64,000 bases of DNA from Mariaggregatimicrobium sp964498785 (GTDB lineage: Bacteria > Zhuqueibacterota > Zhuqueibacteria > Thermofontimicrobiales > Thiofontviventaceae): positions 1-64,000 of the forward strand of contig CAZCJL010000003.1 in the NCBI GenBank assembly GCA_964498785.1, in the 5' to 3' direction. A model generated the notes under the pieces. The model did not search any database. It was not told where the DNA came from and saw only the letters and a list, made by a program, of their open reading frames with translations. A program made the translations under genes and the position numbers. Shown here piece by piece: positions 25,363 to 35,032 of this stretch. Every line of letters starts with the position of its first letter. Position 1 is the stretch's first letter.

Positions 25363-26643
25363 ATGCGAACATTTCTCTTTGTGTTAATAGTCATCTTCTG
25401 CATTTCTCACCTAAACGCTCAGGAAAATAAAATCAATTATGATGAATCGAAAGTGCCGGAGTATGAATTACCCGACCCGTTGACGATGGAAAACGGCGAA
25501 AAAGTAACAGACGTCGAATCATGGTGGAATCAGCGCCGACCGGAAATTCTGCAATTGTTCGAAGATCATGTCTATGGTAAAGTGCCGGGTGCTTTGGAGA
25601 ACATAAAATTTGATATTTATTCTAGCGATAATTCCGCTCTCTCCGGGAAAGCTACCCGCAAACAGGTATCTGTTTATTTCGCTCCGGATAATCCTGACTA
25701 TAAAATGGATATTTTGATTTATTTGCCGAATAACATTTCCCATCCCGTTCCGGTGTTTGTGGGGTATAATTTTTATGGAAATCACTCCATTCATCCTGAT
25801 CCGGAAATAACGCTGTCTACTCAATGGATGATGGAAAATGATGATTTCGGTGTTGTGAATCACCGGGCAACTGAGGCGTCCCGGGGAGTAAGGGTCTCAC
25901 GCTTTCCGGTGGAAGAAATTATCGGGCAGGGGTACGGACTGGCGACAATTTATTACGGCGATCTCGATCCTGATTACAACGATGGATTCCAGAACGGGAT
26001 TCACCCTTTATTTTATGAAAAAGGACAAACGAGACCGAAGGCTGATGAGTGGGGATCGATCGGCGCATGGGCGTGGGGACTCAGCCGGGCGATGGATTAT
26101 TTTGAGCGGGATGATGACATCGACCATCAGCAGGTGGCAGTGTTCGGGCATTCCCGGCTCGGCAAAACAGCTCTATGGGCTGGCGCACAGGATCAGCGAT
26201 TTGCACTGGTCATTTCCAATGACTCCGGTTGTGGCGGCGCGGCGCTTTCCCGTCGCCGGGCTGGTGAAACCGTCGAGGAAATCAATACCCGTTTCCCACA
26301 CTGGTTCTGTGAAAATTTTAAGCAATATAACAATAATGAAGACGAATTACCGGTGGATCAGCACGAGCTTATCGCCCTCATTGCACCGCGTCCTGTTTAC
26401 ATCGCCAGCGCGGAGGAAGATCAATGGGCGGATCCGAAAGGAGAATTTCTGTCCGCATTGCACGCGTCTCCGGTTTATGAATTGTTAGGAACCGACGGCC
26501 TGATTGTCGATTCCATGCCTTCGGTTAATGAACCGGTAATCGGAGCGATCAGTTATCACATCCGCAACGGCAAACACGATCTCACCTGGTACGACTGGCA
26601 GCAGTATCTGAAATTCGCAGAATTACATTTTGGCAACAAGTAA
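25363..26643 (+). CDS. Secreted CE15-type glucuronoyl esterase-like protein
   Basis: A 426-aa alpha/beta hydrolase with a signal peptide (MRTFLFVLIVIFCISHLNA). CE15 enzymes split the ester between lignin and glucuronoxylan. Markers: WWNQRRPEILQLFEDHVYGK near the N-terminus, the DEWGSIGAWAWGLSRAMDY helix, the nucleophile elbow VFGHSRLGKTALWAG (Ser264; CE15 often has GCSRxGK), the NDSGCGGAALSRR loop, acidic SAEEDQWADP, and the base His405 in GKHDLT. SD GAGGAG. With the GH2 enzyme and the module locus it suggests plant or algal polysaccharide use. Confidence 0.85.
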   Translation: MRTFLFVLIVIFCISHLNAQENKINYDESKVPEYELPDPLTMENGEKVTDVESWWNQRRPEILQLFEDHVYGKVPGALENIKFDIYSSDNSALSGKATRKQVSVYFAPDNPDYKMDILIYLPNNISHPVPVFVGYNFYGNHSIHPDPEITLSTQWMMENDDFGVVNHRATEASRGVRVSRFPVEEIIGQGYGLATIYYGDLDPDYNDGFQNGIHPLFYEKGQTRPKADEWGSIGAWAWGLSRAMDYFERDDDIDHQQVAVFGHSRLGKTALWAGAQDQRFALVISNDSGCGGAALSRRRAGETVEEINTRFPHWFCENFKQYNNNEDELPVDQHELIALIAPRPVYIASAEEDQWADPKGEFLSALHASPVYELLGTDGLIVDSMPSVNEPVIGAISYHIRNGKHDLTWYDWQQYLKFAELHFGNK

Positions 26644-26681
26644 AATATATTATTCACTCATCTCAAGGCGGGAGGTTCTAA

Positions 26682-27131
26682 ATGAATCTACAATACTTTT
26701 TTGCTGATGTGTTTGAAAATGTGGTACTAAAATTCTGGTCTCAAAAAGAAAAAGTAGCGCTGTTAAAAATTATTTATGAAATTTATCATTCGGATAATGC
26801 ATATACAATCGACGAAGCAAATGATTTCAATAAGCGACTGGAGAAACTTGATGTCGACATAAATCAGATAAAACAAGTGAATTTGCACGAGGCAGTTTCA
26901 ATTCTTCAGGACGATAAATTAAAGGAAGAACTTGTTTACATTTTCCTGGCGCAGGCTATTTTTAAAGATGAAGATTTTGATGACTTTGAACAGGAATTTC
27001 TCAACAGATTCGTTGAAAAATATAACATTTCCGAAGAAACACTCAATCATCACATAAAACGTATTCGCGACAAAAAACTGGATAAAATTTTATCGGATTG
27101 GATCAATGAGATAGAGCACAAACAACTTTAA
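26682..27131 (+). CDS. TerB-like helical protein
   Basis: A 149-aa, all-helical, acidic cytoplasmic protein. The acidic helix pairs (EELVYIFLAQAIFKDEDFDDFEQEFLNRF) resemble TerB/DjlA-type domains, but the match by eye is loose. SD GGGAGG before the ATG. It is followed at 24 nt by the RDD gene, probably in one transcript. Function unknown. Confidence 0.5.
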   Translation: MNLQYFFADVFENVVLKFWSQKEKVALLKIIYEIYHSDNAYTIDEANDFNKRLEKLDVDINQIKQVNLHEAVSILQDDKLKEELVYIFLAQAIFKDEDFDDFEQEFLNRFVEKYNISEETLNHHIKRIRDKKLDKILSDWINEIEHKQL

Positions 27132-27155
27132 TTATTTTAACAAAAGGGAGCTTTT

Positions 27156-27629
27156 ATGAACAGAATAGGTTTTGCTAAACGGTTTATCGCTGCTATTTTT
27201 GATGTTATCATTCTGGTTCTATTGCTTCATTTGCTGAGTTGGATTTTGGGGAGCGACATCATGCGCTCTCCGGTTGATTTAAAAGGTGGAATTCAAGCAT
27301 TTCAATTATCTCATTTGCTCGTTGTTCTGTTGTACTTTACAATGGAAATATTTCTGGCAGCCACGCCAGGGAAGCTTGCGCTGCACTTAAAAATTATGAA
27401 CGAGAGTAACAAGGTTGCCTCTAAACAAGCGCTTTTGATTCGTTATCTGATTAAATTTTCTGGAGTTGTTTTTTGGTTCATCTTTATACTTACTCATATC
27501 CAAATTTTTTGGTTCCTGGGAACAATAGCCTTATTTGTTATACTTGTTGGTTGCTTCATGGTCTTCACAGTATCGAAACAGGCGCTGCACGATAAGATTG
27601 CGAAGACGGCTGTTTATCAAACCAAATAA
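27156..27629 (+). CDS. RDD-family membrane protein
   Basis: A 157-aa membrane protein of the RDD family. It has the NRIGFAKRFIAAIFDVIIL start (R and D of the family motif), a second helix with YFTMEIFLAATPGKLALHLKIM, two further helices, and a terminal KQALHDKIAKTAVY block. Some RDD proteins act as sodium/proton antiporters or in membrane assembly; the role here is unknown. SD AAAAGGGAG. Confidence 0.85.
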   Translation: MNRIGFAKRFIAAIFDVIILVLLLHLLSWILGSDIMRSPVDLKGGIQAFQLSHLLVVLLYFTMEIFLAATPGKLALHLKIMNESNKVASKQALLIRYLIKFSGVVFWFIFILTHIQIFWFLGTIALFVILVGCFMVFTVSKQALHDKIAKTAVYQTK

Positions 27630-27658
27630 AAAGTTACATTATCATCAAGAGGATTATC

Positions 27659-29017
27659 ATGATACGACGATTACTCATAATATTATTAATTGGAATGATA
27701 TACAACGCTGCCGCAGAAGATCATCGGGAGTTCATTGAAGGACCATTTGAAACACCGCAGGAAGTCACTGAAACATGCCTCGTTTGTCATGAAGAGAGCG
27801 GAAATGAGGTGCTTCAAACACGGCATTGGAAATGGCTGGGAGATGAATTTGAATTACCAGACCGCGGGATGGTTCGAATGGGCAAACGAAATATCATTAA
27901 TAATTTTTGCATTGCCATCCCCTCTAACTGGCCTCGTTGTACCAGTTGTCATGTTGGATTTGGCTGGAAAGATGATGACTTCGATTTTTCAAACGCAGAA
28001 AATATCGACTGCCTTGTTTGTCATGAGCAGACAGGAACTTATGTGAAAGTCCCAACTGCTGCCGGAATGCCCGCTGATTCTGTCGATCTTCTGGCTGTTG
28101 CTCAGAGTGTTGCACTCCCTACCCGAGCGAATTGTGGTACCTGCCATTTTGAAGGAGGTGGTGGCAATGCGGTCAAACATGGTGATCTGGATAAGAGTTT
28201 GCTCAATGCAACCACGGAGTTAGACGTACATATCGGCGGCCTGGACTTTGAGTGCATTGAATGTCACCAATCGACCAGCCACAAGATATCCGGTGCATCG
28301 CATGGTTCGATGGCGCGGGGAGTGAAGCATTTTAGCTGCGAACAATGTCATGATTCGGAACCCCATGGGATCACACGTCTTAATAAGCACAGTTCTCGCA
28401 TCTCATGCGAAACCTGCCATATTCCGACTATTGGCAGAGGTGGTGCGACAAAAGTGTGGTGGGACTGGTCTCTTGCCGGAAAAGATACAGCGCTTGGAAC
28501 AGATGAATCTGGTAATCCTCTTTACGATAAAAAGAAGGGTGAGTTCAAATGGGCGGCTGATTTTATTCCTGAATACCGATGGTTCAATGGCCGCGCCGAG
28601 TATTATTTTATCGGAGATCAGATTGATCCGACAAATCAGGTCATATCTCTAAATCAACCAGAGGGCGATAAAAAGGATCCAAAAGCGAAAATATATCCGT
28701 TCAAAAAAATGCGCGGAAAACAGATGTTTGATAAACAAAGCAAAATGATTTTAATCCCGAAATTATTTGGTGAAAATGGCTTTTGGAAAACCTATGATTG
28801 GGAAATCGCATTTGCTGAAGGCATGAAGTCCGTAAATCTTGATTACTCTGGTTCTTATGATATCATTGAAACTGAGTTTTATATTCCGGTGAATCATACT
28901 GTGGCACCAAAATCAAAATCATTAAAGTGCATGGATTGTCATCACAAAACCAGGGGACGCCTGAATTGGAAGGAGCTTGGATATGCTGGTGATCCGATGC
29001 GGCTCAAAATGAAATAG
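27659..29017 (+). CDS. Octaheme c-type cytochrome, tetrathionate reductase family
   Basis: A 452-aa exported multiheme cytochrome with signal peptide (IRRLLIILLIGMIYNAAAE). Eight CxxCH heme sites were counted: Cys40, 94, 118, 159, 199, 227, 250 and 424. The count, the wide gap before the eighth site, and the length match the octaheme tetrathionate reductase (OTR) family, whose Shewanella member reduces tetrathionate, nitrite and hydroxylamine in vitro. No membrane quinol partner is encoded nearby, so the electron donor is unknown. SD AGAGGA. Ends just before a bidirectional terminator. Confidence 0.88.
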   Translation: MIRRLLIILLIGMIYNAAAEDHREFIEGPFETPQEVTETCLVCHEESGNEVLQTRHWKWLGDEFELPDRGMVRMGKRNIINNFCIAIPSNWPRCTSCHVGFGWKDDDFDFSNAENIDCLVCHEQTGTYVKVPTAAGMPADSVDLLAVAQSVALPTRANCGTCHFEGGGGNAVKHGDLDKSLLNATTELDVHIGGLDFECIECHQSTSHKISGASHGSMARGVKHFSCEQCHDSEPHGITRLNKHSSRISCETCHIPTIGRGGATKVWWDWSLAGKDTALGTDESGNPLYDKKKGEFKWAADFIPEYRWFNGRAEYYFIGDQIDPTNQVISLNQPEGDKKDPKAKIYPFKKMRGKQMFDKQSKMILIPKLFGENGFWKTYDWEIAFAEGMKSVNLDYSGSYDIIETEFYIPVNHTVAPKSKSLKCMDCHHKTRGRLNWKELGYAGDPMRLKMK

Positions 29018-29053
29018 CTTCTTTCAAACGCGCCCTCAATCGATATCCTAAGT

Positions 29054-29080
29054 TGAGCGATTCGCATATTGAATCGCTCA
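29054..29080. terminator. Hairpin between convergent genes
   Basis: TGAGCGATTC (29054-29063) pairs perfectly with GAATCGCTCA (29071-29080), with a 7-nt loop. It lies between the end of the octaheme cytochrome gene (plus) and the end of the CpsB-like gene (minus). T-rich sequence follows on the plus side (GATTTTAATT). Confidence 0.6.
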
Positions 29081-29089
29081 CTCCTGATT

Positions 29090-29875
29090 TTAATTGAATA
29101 ATTTCATTTTCTTCCAGAAAGGCTGTTTTTGTTCATCTTGCAGAAGAATGGGTTCCGGGGATACAATTTTAACGCCTTTAATTGCTTTTGCCGGATTCTC
29201 GTAGAAAAGAGATTTTGCCCTGTCCAGCCCCCATTGACCAACAACCAGGTTGTAACATTCCGCCATACGTACCGATCTTTTTTCCGGATCATGTGTATCG
29301 CTGGCGACGAAATGTACTAAATTATGTGAAATTAGTTGATAAGCAAGTGCTTTCGATTTGCTTCCGTGTTTCCCCAGTATACTTAATGCATTTACCTGTA
29401 ATAATGCGCCTCGCTGCACAAATTCATACGCTAACGATGGTTTATTTACGAAACCAGCATTTCGCTCCGGATGGGCAATTATAGGTATTTTACCAGATAA
29501 AATGAAATTAAAAAATTTCTCAGCCACAAACCGGGGAATGCTTGTCATCGGAAATTCTACCAGAAAATATTTTTTATTGTTATTATATGTGGAAATCTTA
29601 TGATCAAGCGTCATATCGGGTTGTGCGTAAATTTCACATCCGAGATATAGTTTTATTTTTAAATTGTTTTCTTTGGCTCTTTTTTTCAATTCTCTGTATT
29701 TGGAGATAATATCATCTTCAACGCGGTAATCGTTTTCGCTCAGTATATGTGGTGTTGCAACCATCGCAACCACCCCCTGACTCTCAGCCTGCTCCAATAA
29801 TTCTAGAGAGACATCCCAATTCTCTGCGCCATCATCTACATAAGGCAAAATATGTGTGTGAATGTCAACAATCAT
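29090..29875 (-). CDS. CpsB/YwqE-type PHP protein-tyrosine phosphatase
   Basis: A 261-aa PHP-superfamily phosphatase of the kind that dephosphorylates bacterial tyrosine kinases of capsule/exopolysaccharide synthesis. Metal-binding motifs are visible: VDIHTHILPYVDDGA, ATPHILS, GCEIY, IIAHPERN, and ASDTHDP near the C-terminus. SD AGAGGA. It is downstream of the GGGP synthase by 54 nt. No tyrosine kinase gene is in the window, so its partner lies elsewhere. Confidence 0.85.
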   Translation of the reverse strand: MIVDIHTHILPYVDDGAENWDVSLELLEQAESQGVVAMVATPHILSENDYRVEDDIISKYRELKKRAKENNLKIKLYLGCEIYAQPDMTLDHKISTYNNNKKYFLVEFPMTSIPRFVAEKFFNFILSGKIPIIAHPERNAGFVNKPSLAYEFVQRGALLQVNALSILGKHGSKSKALAYQLISHNLVHFVASDTHDPEKRSVRMAECYNLVVGQWGLDRAKSLFYENPAKAIKGVKIVSPEPILLQDEQKQPFWKKMKLFN

Positions 29876-29929
29876 AGCATCCTCTGATTAATCGTGTTAG
29901 CATCTCCGGGTGTTTTTCTTTGATCTTAA

Positions 29930-30670
29930 TTAACGATGGATTGCCTCTGCAAAAGCAGCGATATTACCACTTTGTACACCATTTTCGAGCACGTTCCCCG
30001 TAACGATAAAAGAAGCTCCGGCCTGTACTTTTTGCCTCGCAATTTCCGGTGTTCGTATTCCGCCACCGACAATTAGCGGAACAGATGAATATTTATTGAT
30101 TGCGCCGATCATTTCATCAGGGACCGGGTGAAGCGCGCCGCTTCCTGCTTCCAGATAAATAAGTTTCATTCCGAGAAACTCTGCCGCCAGAGCGTGTGCA
30201 ACCGCGATATCCACTTTTTCCCGCGGAATAGGGCGTGTATTACTCATAAACTCGGCAGACGTTGTTTTCCCGGATTCAATAAGCATATATCCGGTGGATA
30301 TTGGTTCCAGGTTAAGCATTTTTATAACCGGCGCTCCCTGCACCTGCTGGCCGATCAAGGCATCCGGATTTCTGCCGCTGATAATGGACATAAATAAAAT
30401 TGCGTCAGCATATTTAGAAATCTGAGTTGCGCTTCCGGGAAATAAAATAACAGGAATATCCACGCTCTGTTTGATTTTTCCCACAAATTCATCAAAAATG
30501 GTAAAGAACAACAGGCTGCCGCCAATGAAAATGACATCCGCGCCCTCGGCTTCAGCCTGTTTAGAAATCTCGATACTTTGTTCAATGGGTTGCTTATCAG
30601 GATCCAACAGTACTATATAACCAGCGCCTTTTTCTTCTTTTACCTGTAACAGCTTTTCATAGGTCGTCAT
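29930..30670 (-). CDS. Geranylgeranylglyceryl phosphate synthase (GGGPS/PcrB family)
   Basis: A 246-aa TIM-barrel prenyltransferase that joins glycerol-1-phosphate to a polyprenyl diphosphate, the first committed step of archaeal-type ether lipids. Landmarks: VLLDPDKQP, GADVIFIGGSLL, LFPGSATQIS, IYLEAGSGALHPVP, LIVGGGIRTPEIA, and AGASFIVTGNVLENG. The group II-type enzyme is known in Bacteroidetes and related FCB bacteria. Its ATG overlaps the alaS stop by one base, so it is translated from the recA-recX-alaS transcript. Product chain length and physiological role are unknown. Confidence 0.9.
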   Translation of the reverse strand: MTTYEKLLQVKEEKGAGYIVLLDPDKQPIEQSIEISKQAEAEGADVIFIGGSLLFFTIFDEFVGKIKQSVDIPVILFPGSATQISKYADAILFMSIISGRNPDALIGQQVQGAPVIKMLNLEPISTGYMLIESGKTTSAEFMSNTRPIPREKVDIAVAHALAAEFLGMKLIYLEAGSGALHPVPDEMIGAINKYSSVPLIVGGGIRTPEIARQKVQAGASFIVTGNVLENGVQSGNIAAFAEAIHR

Positions 30671-33297
30671 TATTTTAGATTTTCCGTAATTATCGTTTCA
30701 ACCTGATCCAGTGCATTATCTAACTGATCCGGATTTTTCGCGCCTGCCAGTGCCAGATGTGGCCGTCCACCACCGCTACCGCCGGCAATTGCCGCAATTT
30801 TTTTCACCAGATTTCCGGCATTCAATTTTTTATTTTTAATCAAATCATCAGTCACCACACAAAGAAAATTTACCTTGCCATTTATCTCTGATCCCAGCAC
30901 GCCAACTCCGGATTTCAATGCATCCCGCAACTGATCGCCATGCTGTTTCAAGGAATCCACATCCGGGCTTTCTATTTTGGAACTCACAAGTTTAAAACCG
31001 TCAATCTGTTTGGCATTTTGTACCAATTTATCAATTTCTTTTTTTGAACTCTGAGCTTTATACGCGTTTAATTCCTTTTCTAATGTTTTCTTCTCTTCCA
31101 GCAAGGAATTAATACGCTCAAAAAGATCATCGGTATTTGCTCCCAATCTTTCACTTACAGAATCCAGAATTTCCCGCTCTTGCAAGTTCATTCGGAATGC
31201 TTCATTTCCGGTAACAGCTTCAATGCGGCGAATACCAGCAGCAACACTGGATTCGGAGGTGATTCGAAACTGCCCCATCTGTCCTGTTGAAGTCAAATGT
31301 GTGCCGCCACATAGTTCTTTGCTAAAATCATCGATCTTTATCATACGAACAATTTCATCATATTTTTCACCGAATAGCATCATAGCACCCTGCTCACGTG
31401 CAACATCAAGATCCATATACGAGGCGTCCACAGGTAAATCTTCCATGACCTTCTGGTTTACAATTTCTTCGATTTCCAAAAGCTGATTTTTGGAAATTCG
31501 TTCAAAATGCGTCAGGTCAAATCGCATCTTATCTGGCGCCACATGCGAGCCAGACTGATGAACATGGGTTCCAAGAACATTTCTCAATGCCGCCTGAAGT
31601 AAATGCGTGGCAGTATGATTCCTGGCAGTGCTGATGCGAAGCTCTGCATCAACGACAACTGTTACTTTTGGATTAAAATCTTTTTCAGGTAAATTTCCCT
31701 GCGCGATATGTATCACTTTTTCGCCTTCGCGAATTGTATTGATTACTTTCAACTCGAAGCCATTTCCCAAAATCACACCTTTATCACCCACCTGACCACC
31801 GGATTCGCCATAAAAAGGTGTTACATTTAGTGTCAGAAAAATAAAGTCATCTTCACGCTTTATTCGCCTTATCAAAGCTTCGGACTCCAATTTTTCATAA
31901 CCAACAAATTTGGAATCCAGACCATCGCTAATTTGCTCCCAATTATCATAATTAAAATCAATGGCGTATTCCCATTTACCAGCTTTCCGGGCGCGCTCCC
32001 TCTGTTTCTCCATTTCAACGTCAAATCCCTTCTCATCGATTTCGAAACCATTTTCTTCGGCCATTAATTGTGTCAAATCGATAGGGAATCCATACGTATC
32101 GTAAAGTTTGAAAACTTCTGCCCCTGGAATTCGATTCACATTTTTCTTCTTTAATTCGGTAATGAGTTTTTCAAATAATTCGATGCCCCGATCCACCGTA
32201 TTGTTGAAGCTCTCTTCTTCGGCCTTAATTACCATTGAAACATATTGTTTTTTTTCTCTGATTTCCGGAAAAGCATCTCCCATAATCTCAACTAATGTTG
32301 GAACTACTTTGTAAATAACCGGTTCATGGACATTTAGTTTTCTTACAAATCGAGCAGCGCGCCGCAGAATTCGTCGCAGCACATAGCCTCGGCCTTCATT
32401 TGAGGGGAGCGCACCATCAGTAATAGCAAATACAAGTGCCCGGATATGATCGGCAATCACACGATGCGGCGTCCCTTTATCGCCGGAGTGATATTCTTTG
32501 CCGGTTAATTCAGCAATTTTTTGAATCAAAGGTACAAACAAATCTGTATCATAATTTGATCCTACTCCCTGGATGACGGCAGTAATCCGCTCAAATCCCA
32601 TGCCGGTATCAATGTTTTTCGCCGCAAGTTCTGTCAACGACCCATCTTGCTCACGATTATATTGCATGAATACCAGGTTCCACAATTCGATATAACGAGC
32701 GCATCCGCCATTGACCTCGCATTTATGACCGGGAATATGTTTTTTATCACAGGCATCTGCACCCAAATCGATATGAATTTCCGAACAGGGCCCGCATGGT
32801 CCGACGTCACCCATTTCCCAGAAATTATCCTTTTCATCATATCGCAGAACATGATCCGGGCTAATATCGGTATGTTGTTTCCATAATTTTTCTGCCTCCT
32901 CATCATCACGATAAACAGTGGCCCATAATTTCGATTTTGGTAATTTCCAGACGTCAGTCAATAGTTCCCATGCCCAAATAATTGCTTCTTTTTTATAATA
33001 ATCGCCAAAGGACCAGTTTCCCAGCATTTCGAAAAAAGTATGATGATACGTGTCCTTCCCCACTTCTTCCAGGTCGTTATGCTTGCCGCTCACCCGAATA
33101 CACTTTTGTGAATTTGCCGCGCGGACAAAATCCCGTTTTTCCAGCCCTAAAAATATATTTTTGAATTGATTCATTCCCGCATTCGTGAAAAGCAGAGATG
33201 GATCCTCAAACGGTACAACCGACGCACTTTTTACACACTTATGGTTATAGCTTTCAAAAAATTTAATAAACGAATTTCGTATTTCTTTAGAAGTCAT
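30670..33297 (-). CDS. alaS: Alanyl-tRNA synthetase
   Basis: An 875-aa class II synthetase that charges tRNA-Ala. It has the catalytic core at the N-terminus (FIKFFESYNHKCVKSASVVP, LLFTNAGMNQFK), the editing domain with HTATHLLQAAL and CGGTHLTSTGQMG (zinc ligands), and the C-terminal DHHA1 domain with GGSGGGRPHLALAG. Full length. The frame is open to 33330, but the ATG at 33297 after GGGTGATG gives the standard MTSKEIRNSF start. Lies 25 nt after recX. Confidence 0.97.
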   Translation of the reverse strand: MTSKEIRNSFIKFFESYNHKCVKSASVVPFEDPSLLFTNAGMNQFKNIFLGLEKRDFVRAANSQKCIRVSGKHNDLEEVGKDTYHHTFFEMLGNWSFGDYYKKEAIIWAWELLTDVWKLPKSKLWATVYRDDEEAEKLWKQHTDISPDHVLRYDEKDNFWEMGDVGPCGPCSEIHIDLGADACDKKHIPGHKCEVNGGCARYIELWNLVFMQYNREQDGSLTELAAKNIDTGMGFERITAVIQGVGSNYDTDLFVPLIQKIAELTGKEYHSGDKGTPHRVIADHIRALVFAITDGALPSNEGRGYVLRRILRRAARFVRKLNVHEPVIYKVVPTLVEIMGDAFPEIREKKQYVSMVIKAEEESFNNTVDRGIELFEKLITELKKKNVNRIPGAEVFKLYDTYGFPIDLTQLMAEENGFEIDEKGFDVEMEKQRERARKAGKWEYAIDFNYDNWEQISDGLDSKFVGYEKLESEALIRRIKREDDFIFLTLNVTPFYGESGGQVGDKGVILGNGFELKVINTIREGEKVIHIAQGNLPEKDFNPKVTVVVDAELRISTARNHTATHLLQAALRNVLGTHVHQSGSHVAPDKMRFDLTHFERISKNQLLEIEEIVNQKVMEDLPVDASYMDLDVAREQGAMMLFGEKYDEIVRMIKIDDFSKELCGGTHLTSTGQMGQFRITSESSVAAGIRRIEAVTGNEAFRMNLQEREILDSVSERLGANTDDLFERINSLLEEKKTLEKELNAYKAQSSKKEIDKLVQNAKQIDGFKLVSSKIESPDVDSLKQHGDQLRDALKSGVGVLGSEINGKVNFLCVVTDDLIKNKKLNAGNLVKKIAAIAGGSGGGRPHLALAGAKNPDQLDNALDQVETIITENLK

Positions 33298-33322
33298 TTT
33301 AACATCACCCACATTTATTATG

Positions 33323-33958
33323 TCAATCAAATTCCAGTCTTTCTAATACCGAACTTGTAACATCCCAATTAAAACCCCGGCGCAATAAAAAATCTGAAAT
33401 ACGTTTTTTTGCTTTATAACTCTCAAGATTTTTATATCGTCTCCATCGGTTTTTGGCTAATTCCAACGCGATTGTTTCCTGATCTTTTTCCAGATATGCC
33501 TGTTCAACCGCTTGTTCGATATATTCTTCTTCAATCCCCTTAGCGGATAATTCGCGCCGCAATAAAAATTCACCGACTGGTTTGGAGATCATTTTTGTGT
33601 TCGCAAAAGAGATAGCAAACCTTTTATCATCGATAAACTTCATTCGTTTTAATTCAGATAACGTGCAATCAATTACGTCCCGATGAAAGCCAATCTCTTT
33701 TAATTTATCAATAATTTCTTTTTCACTTCGATCGCGATAGGATAAAAACTTAATCGCACGATCTTTAGCGTTTTTTTTCTCTTCTGAATCGAGAATTTTT
33801 TCAATATCTGCCTCGGAAAGCTCCCGACCTTTATATAGATCAAATTTCAGTAAAATATCCTGGTCCAATCCAAATGCGAATTCATCATCTAAATAAATAT
33901 TACAACGATTCGTACGCTTTTTCTGGACTTCTATTTTGGTTACTTTCCGAATACACAT
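33323..33958 (-). CDS. recX: Regulatory protein RecX
   Basis: A 211-aa modulator of RecA filaments. It shows the VTKIEVQKKRTNRCNIYLD start typical of FCB members, three-helix RecX repeats (LSYRDRSEKEIIDKL, FIDDKRFAISF, LAKNRWRRYK) and the C-terminal FLLRRGF. It follows recA by 9 nt and precedes alaS, the common recA-recX-alaS order. ATG start, no strong SD visible; translation is probably coupled to recA. Confidence 0.92.
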   Translation of the reverse strand: MCIRKVTKIEVQKKRTNRCNIYLDDEFAFGLDQDILLKFDLYKGRELSEADIEKILDSEEKKNAKDRAIKFLSYRDRSEKEIIDKLKEIGFHRDVIDCTLSELKRMKFIDDKRFAISFANTKMISKPVGEFLLRRELSAKGIEEEYIEQAVEQAYLEKDQETIALELAKNRWRRYKNLESYKAKKRISDFLLRRGFNWDVTSSVLERLEFD

Positions 33959-33967
33959 TGAGACACG

Positions 33968-35017
33968 TTATTTGCTTTTCTCTTTTTCTTCTTTTGCCGG
34001 TGCAGCAGGTTCTTCTTTTACAAGTCCTAAAATTTTTCTAACCTTTAATTCGATATCACTAAAGATATCAGGATTTTCCAATAAGAATCGTTTAACATTT
34101 TCGCGCCCCTGTCCCAGGCGCTCGTCTCCGTAAGAAAACCAGGTTCCGCTTTTATCAATCACATTATATTTCACTGCCACGTCGATGATATCCCCTTCTC
34201 GGGAAATTCCGACGCCGTACATGATATCAAACTCTGCTTCGCGGAATGGCGGAGCAACTTTATTCTTAACGATTTTAACCTTTGTTCGGTTTCCGATAAC
34301 TGCATCTTTATCTTTAATTGAAGCAGTCCGTCGGACATCGATTCTTACAGATGCATAAAACTTCAATGCCCGGCCCCCTGTCGTAGTCTCCGGATTTCCG
34401 AACATAACGCCAATTTTTTCGCGAATTTGATTAATAAAAATAACAGATGTTCTCGATTTACTAATAGCGCCAGATAGTTTGCGCATTGCCTGTGACATCA
34501 ACCGTGCTTGCAACCCCATTTGGGCATCGCCCATTTCCCCTTCTAATTCAGCACGCGGGACTAATGCTGCCACGGAATCTACGACGACAACATCCAGAGC
34601 ACCACTACGAACAAGTGTTTCCGTAATTTCTAGCGCCTGTTCACCAGAATCTGGTTGTGAAATAAGTAAATCATCTGTATTGACGCCAAGATTTTTAGCA
34701 TAAGTTGAATCTAATGCGTGTTCCGCATCAATGAACGCTGCCAGCCCATTTGTTTTCTGAGCTTCTGCTATAACATGAAGTGCAAGCGTTGTTTTACCCG
34801 AAGATTCTGGTCCGAAAATTTCGATAATCCGACCTCTGGGAACCCCTCCGATGCCCAGGGCAGCATCAATGGAAATAGATCCCGTTGGAATGACGTTCAA
34901 TCCCTCTACCACCTTCCTTTGTCCCAACCGCATTACAGAACCTTTTCCAAATTGTCTGTCGATCTGACCGAGCGCAAGATCAAGCGCTTTTAGTTTTTCA
35001 TTCCTTTCATCAGCCAT
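33968..35017 (-). CDS. recA: Recombinase RecA
   Basis: A 349-aa strand-exchange ATPase. Walker A GPESSGKTTLALHV, the EHALDSTYAKNLGV segment, Walker B VVVVDSVAALVP, the L2-type loop KIGVMFGNPETTTGGRALKF, and a C-terminal lysine/glutamate-rich tail. ATG 35017 with GGAG upstream is preferred over the TTG four codons earlier. No LexA box was recognised by eye. Sits between thpR and recX. Confidence 0.98.
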   Translation of the reverse strand: MADERNEKLKALDLALGQIDRQFGKGSVMRLGQRKVVEGLNVIPTGSISIDAALGIGGVPRGRIIEIFGPESSGKTTLALHVIAEAQKTNGLAAFIDAEHALDSTYAKNLGVNTDDLLISQPDSGEQALEITETLVRSGALDVVVVDSVAALVPRAELEGEMGDAQMGLQARLMSQAMRKLSGAISKSRTSVIFINQIREKIGVMFGNPETTTGGRALKFYASVRIDVRRTASIKDKDAVIGNRTKVKIVKNKVAPPFREAEFDIMYGVGISREGDIIDVAVKYNVIDKSGTWFSYGDERLGQGRENVKRFLLENPDIFSDIELKVRKILGLVKEEPAAPAKEEKEKSK

Positions 35018-35032
35018 GCTGATCTCCAAATT

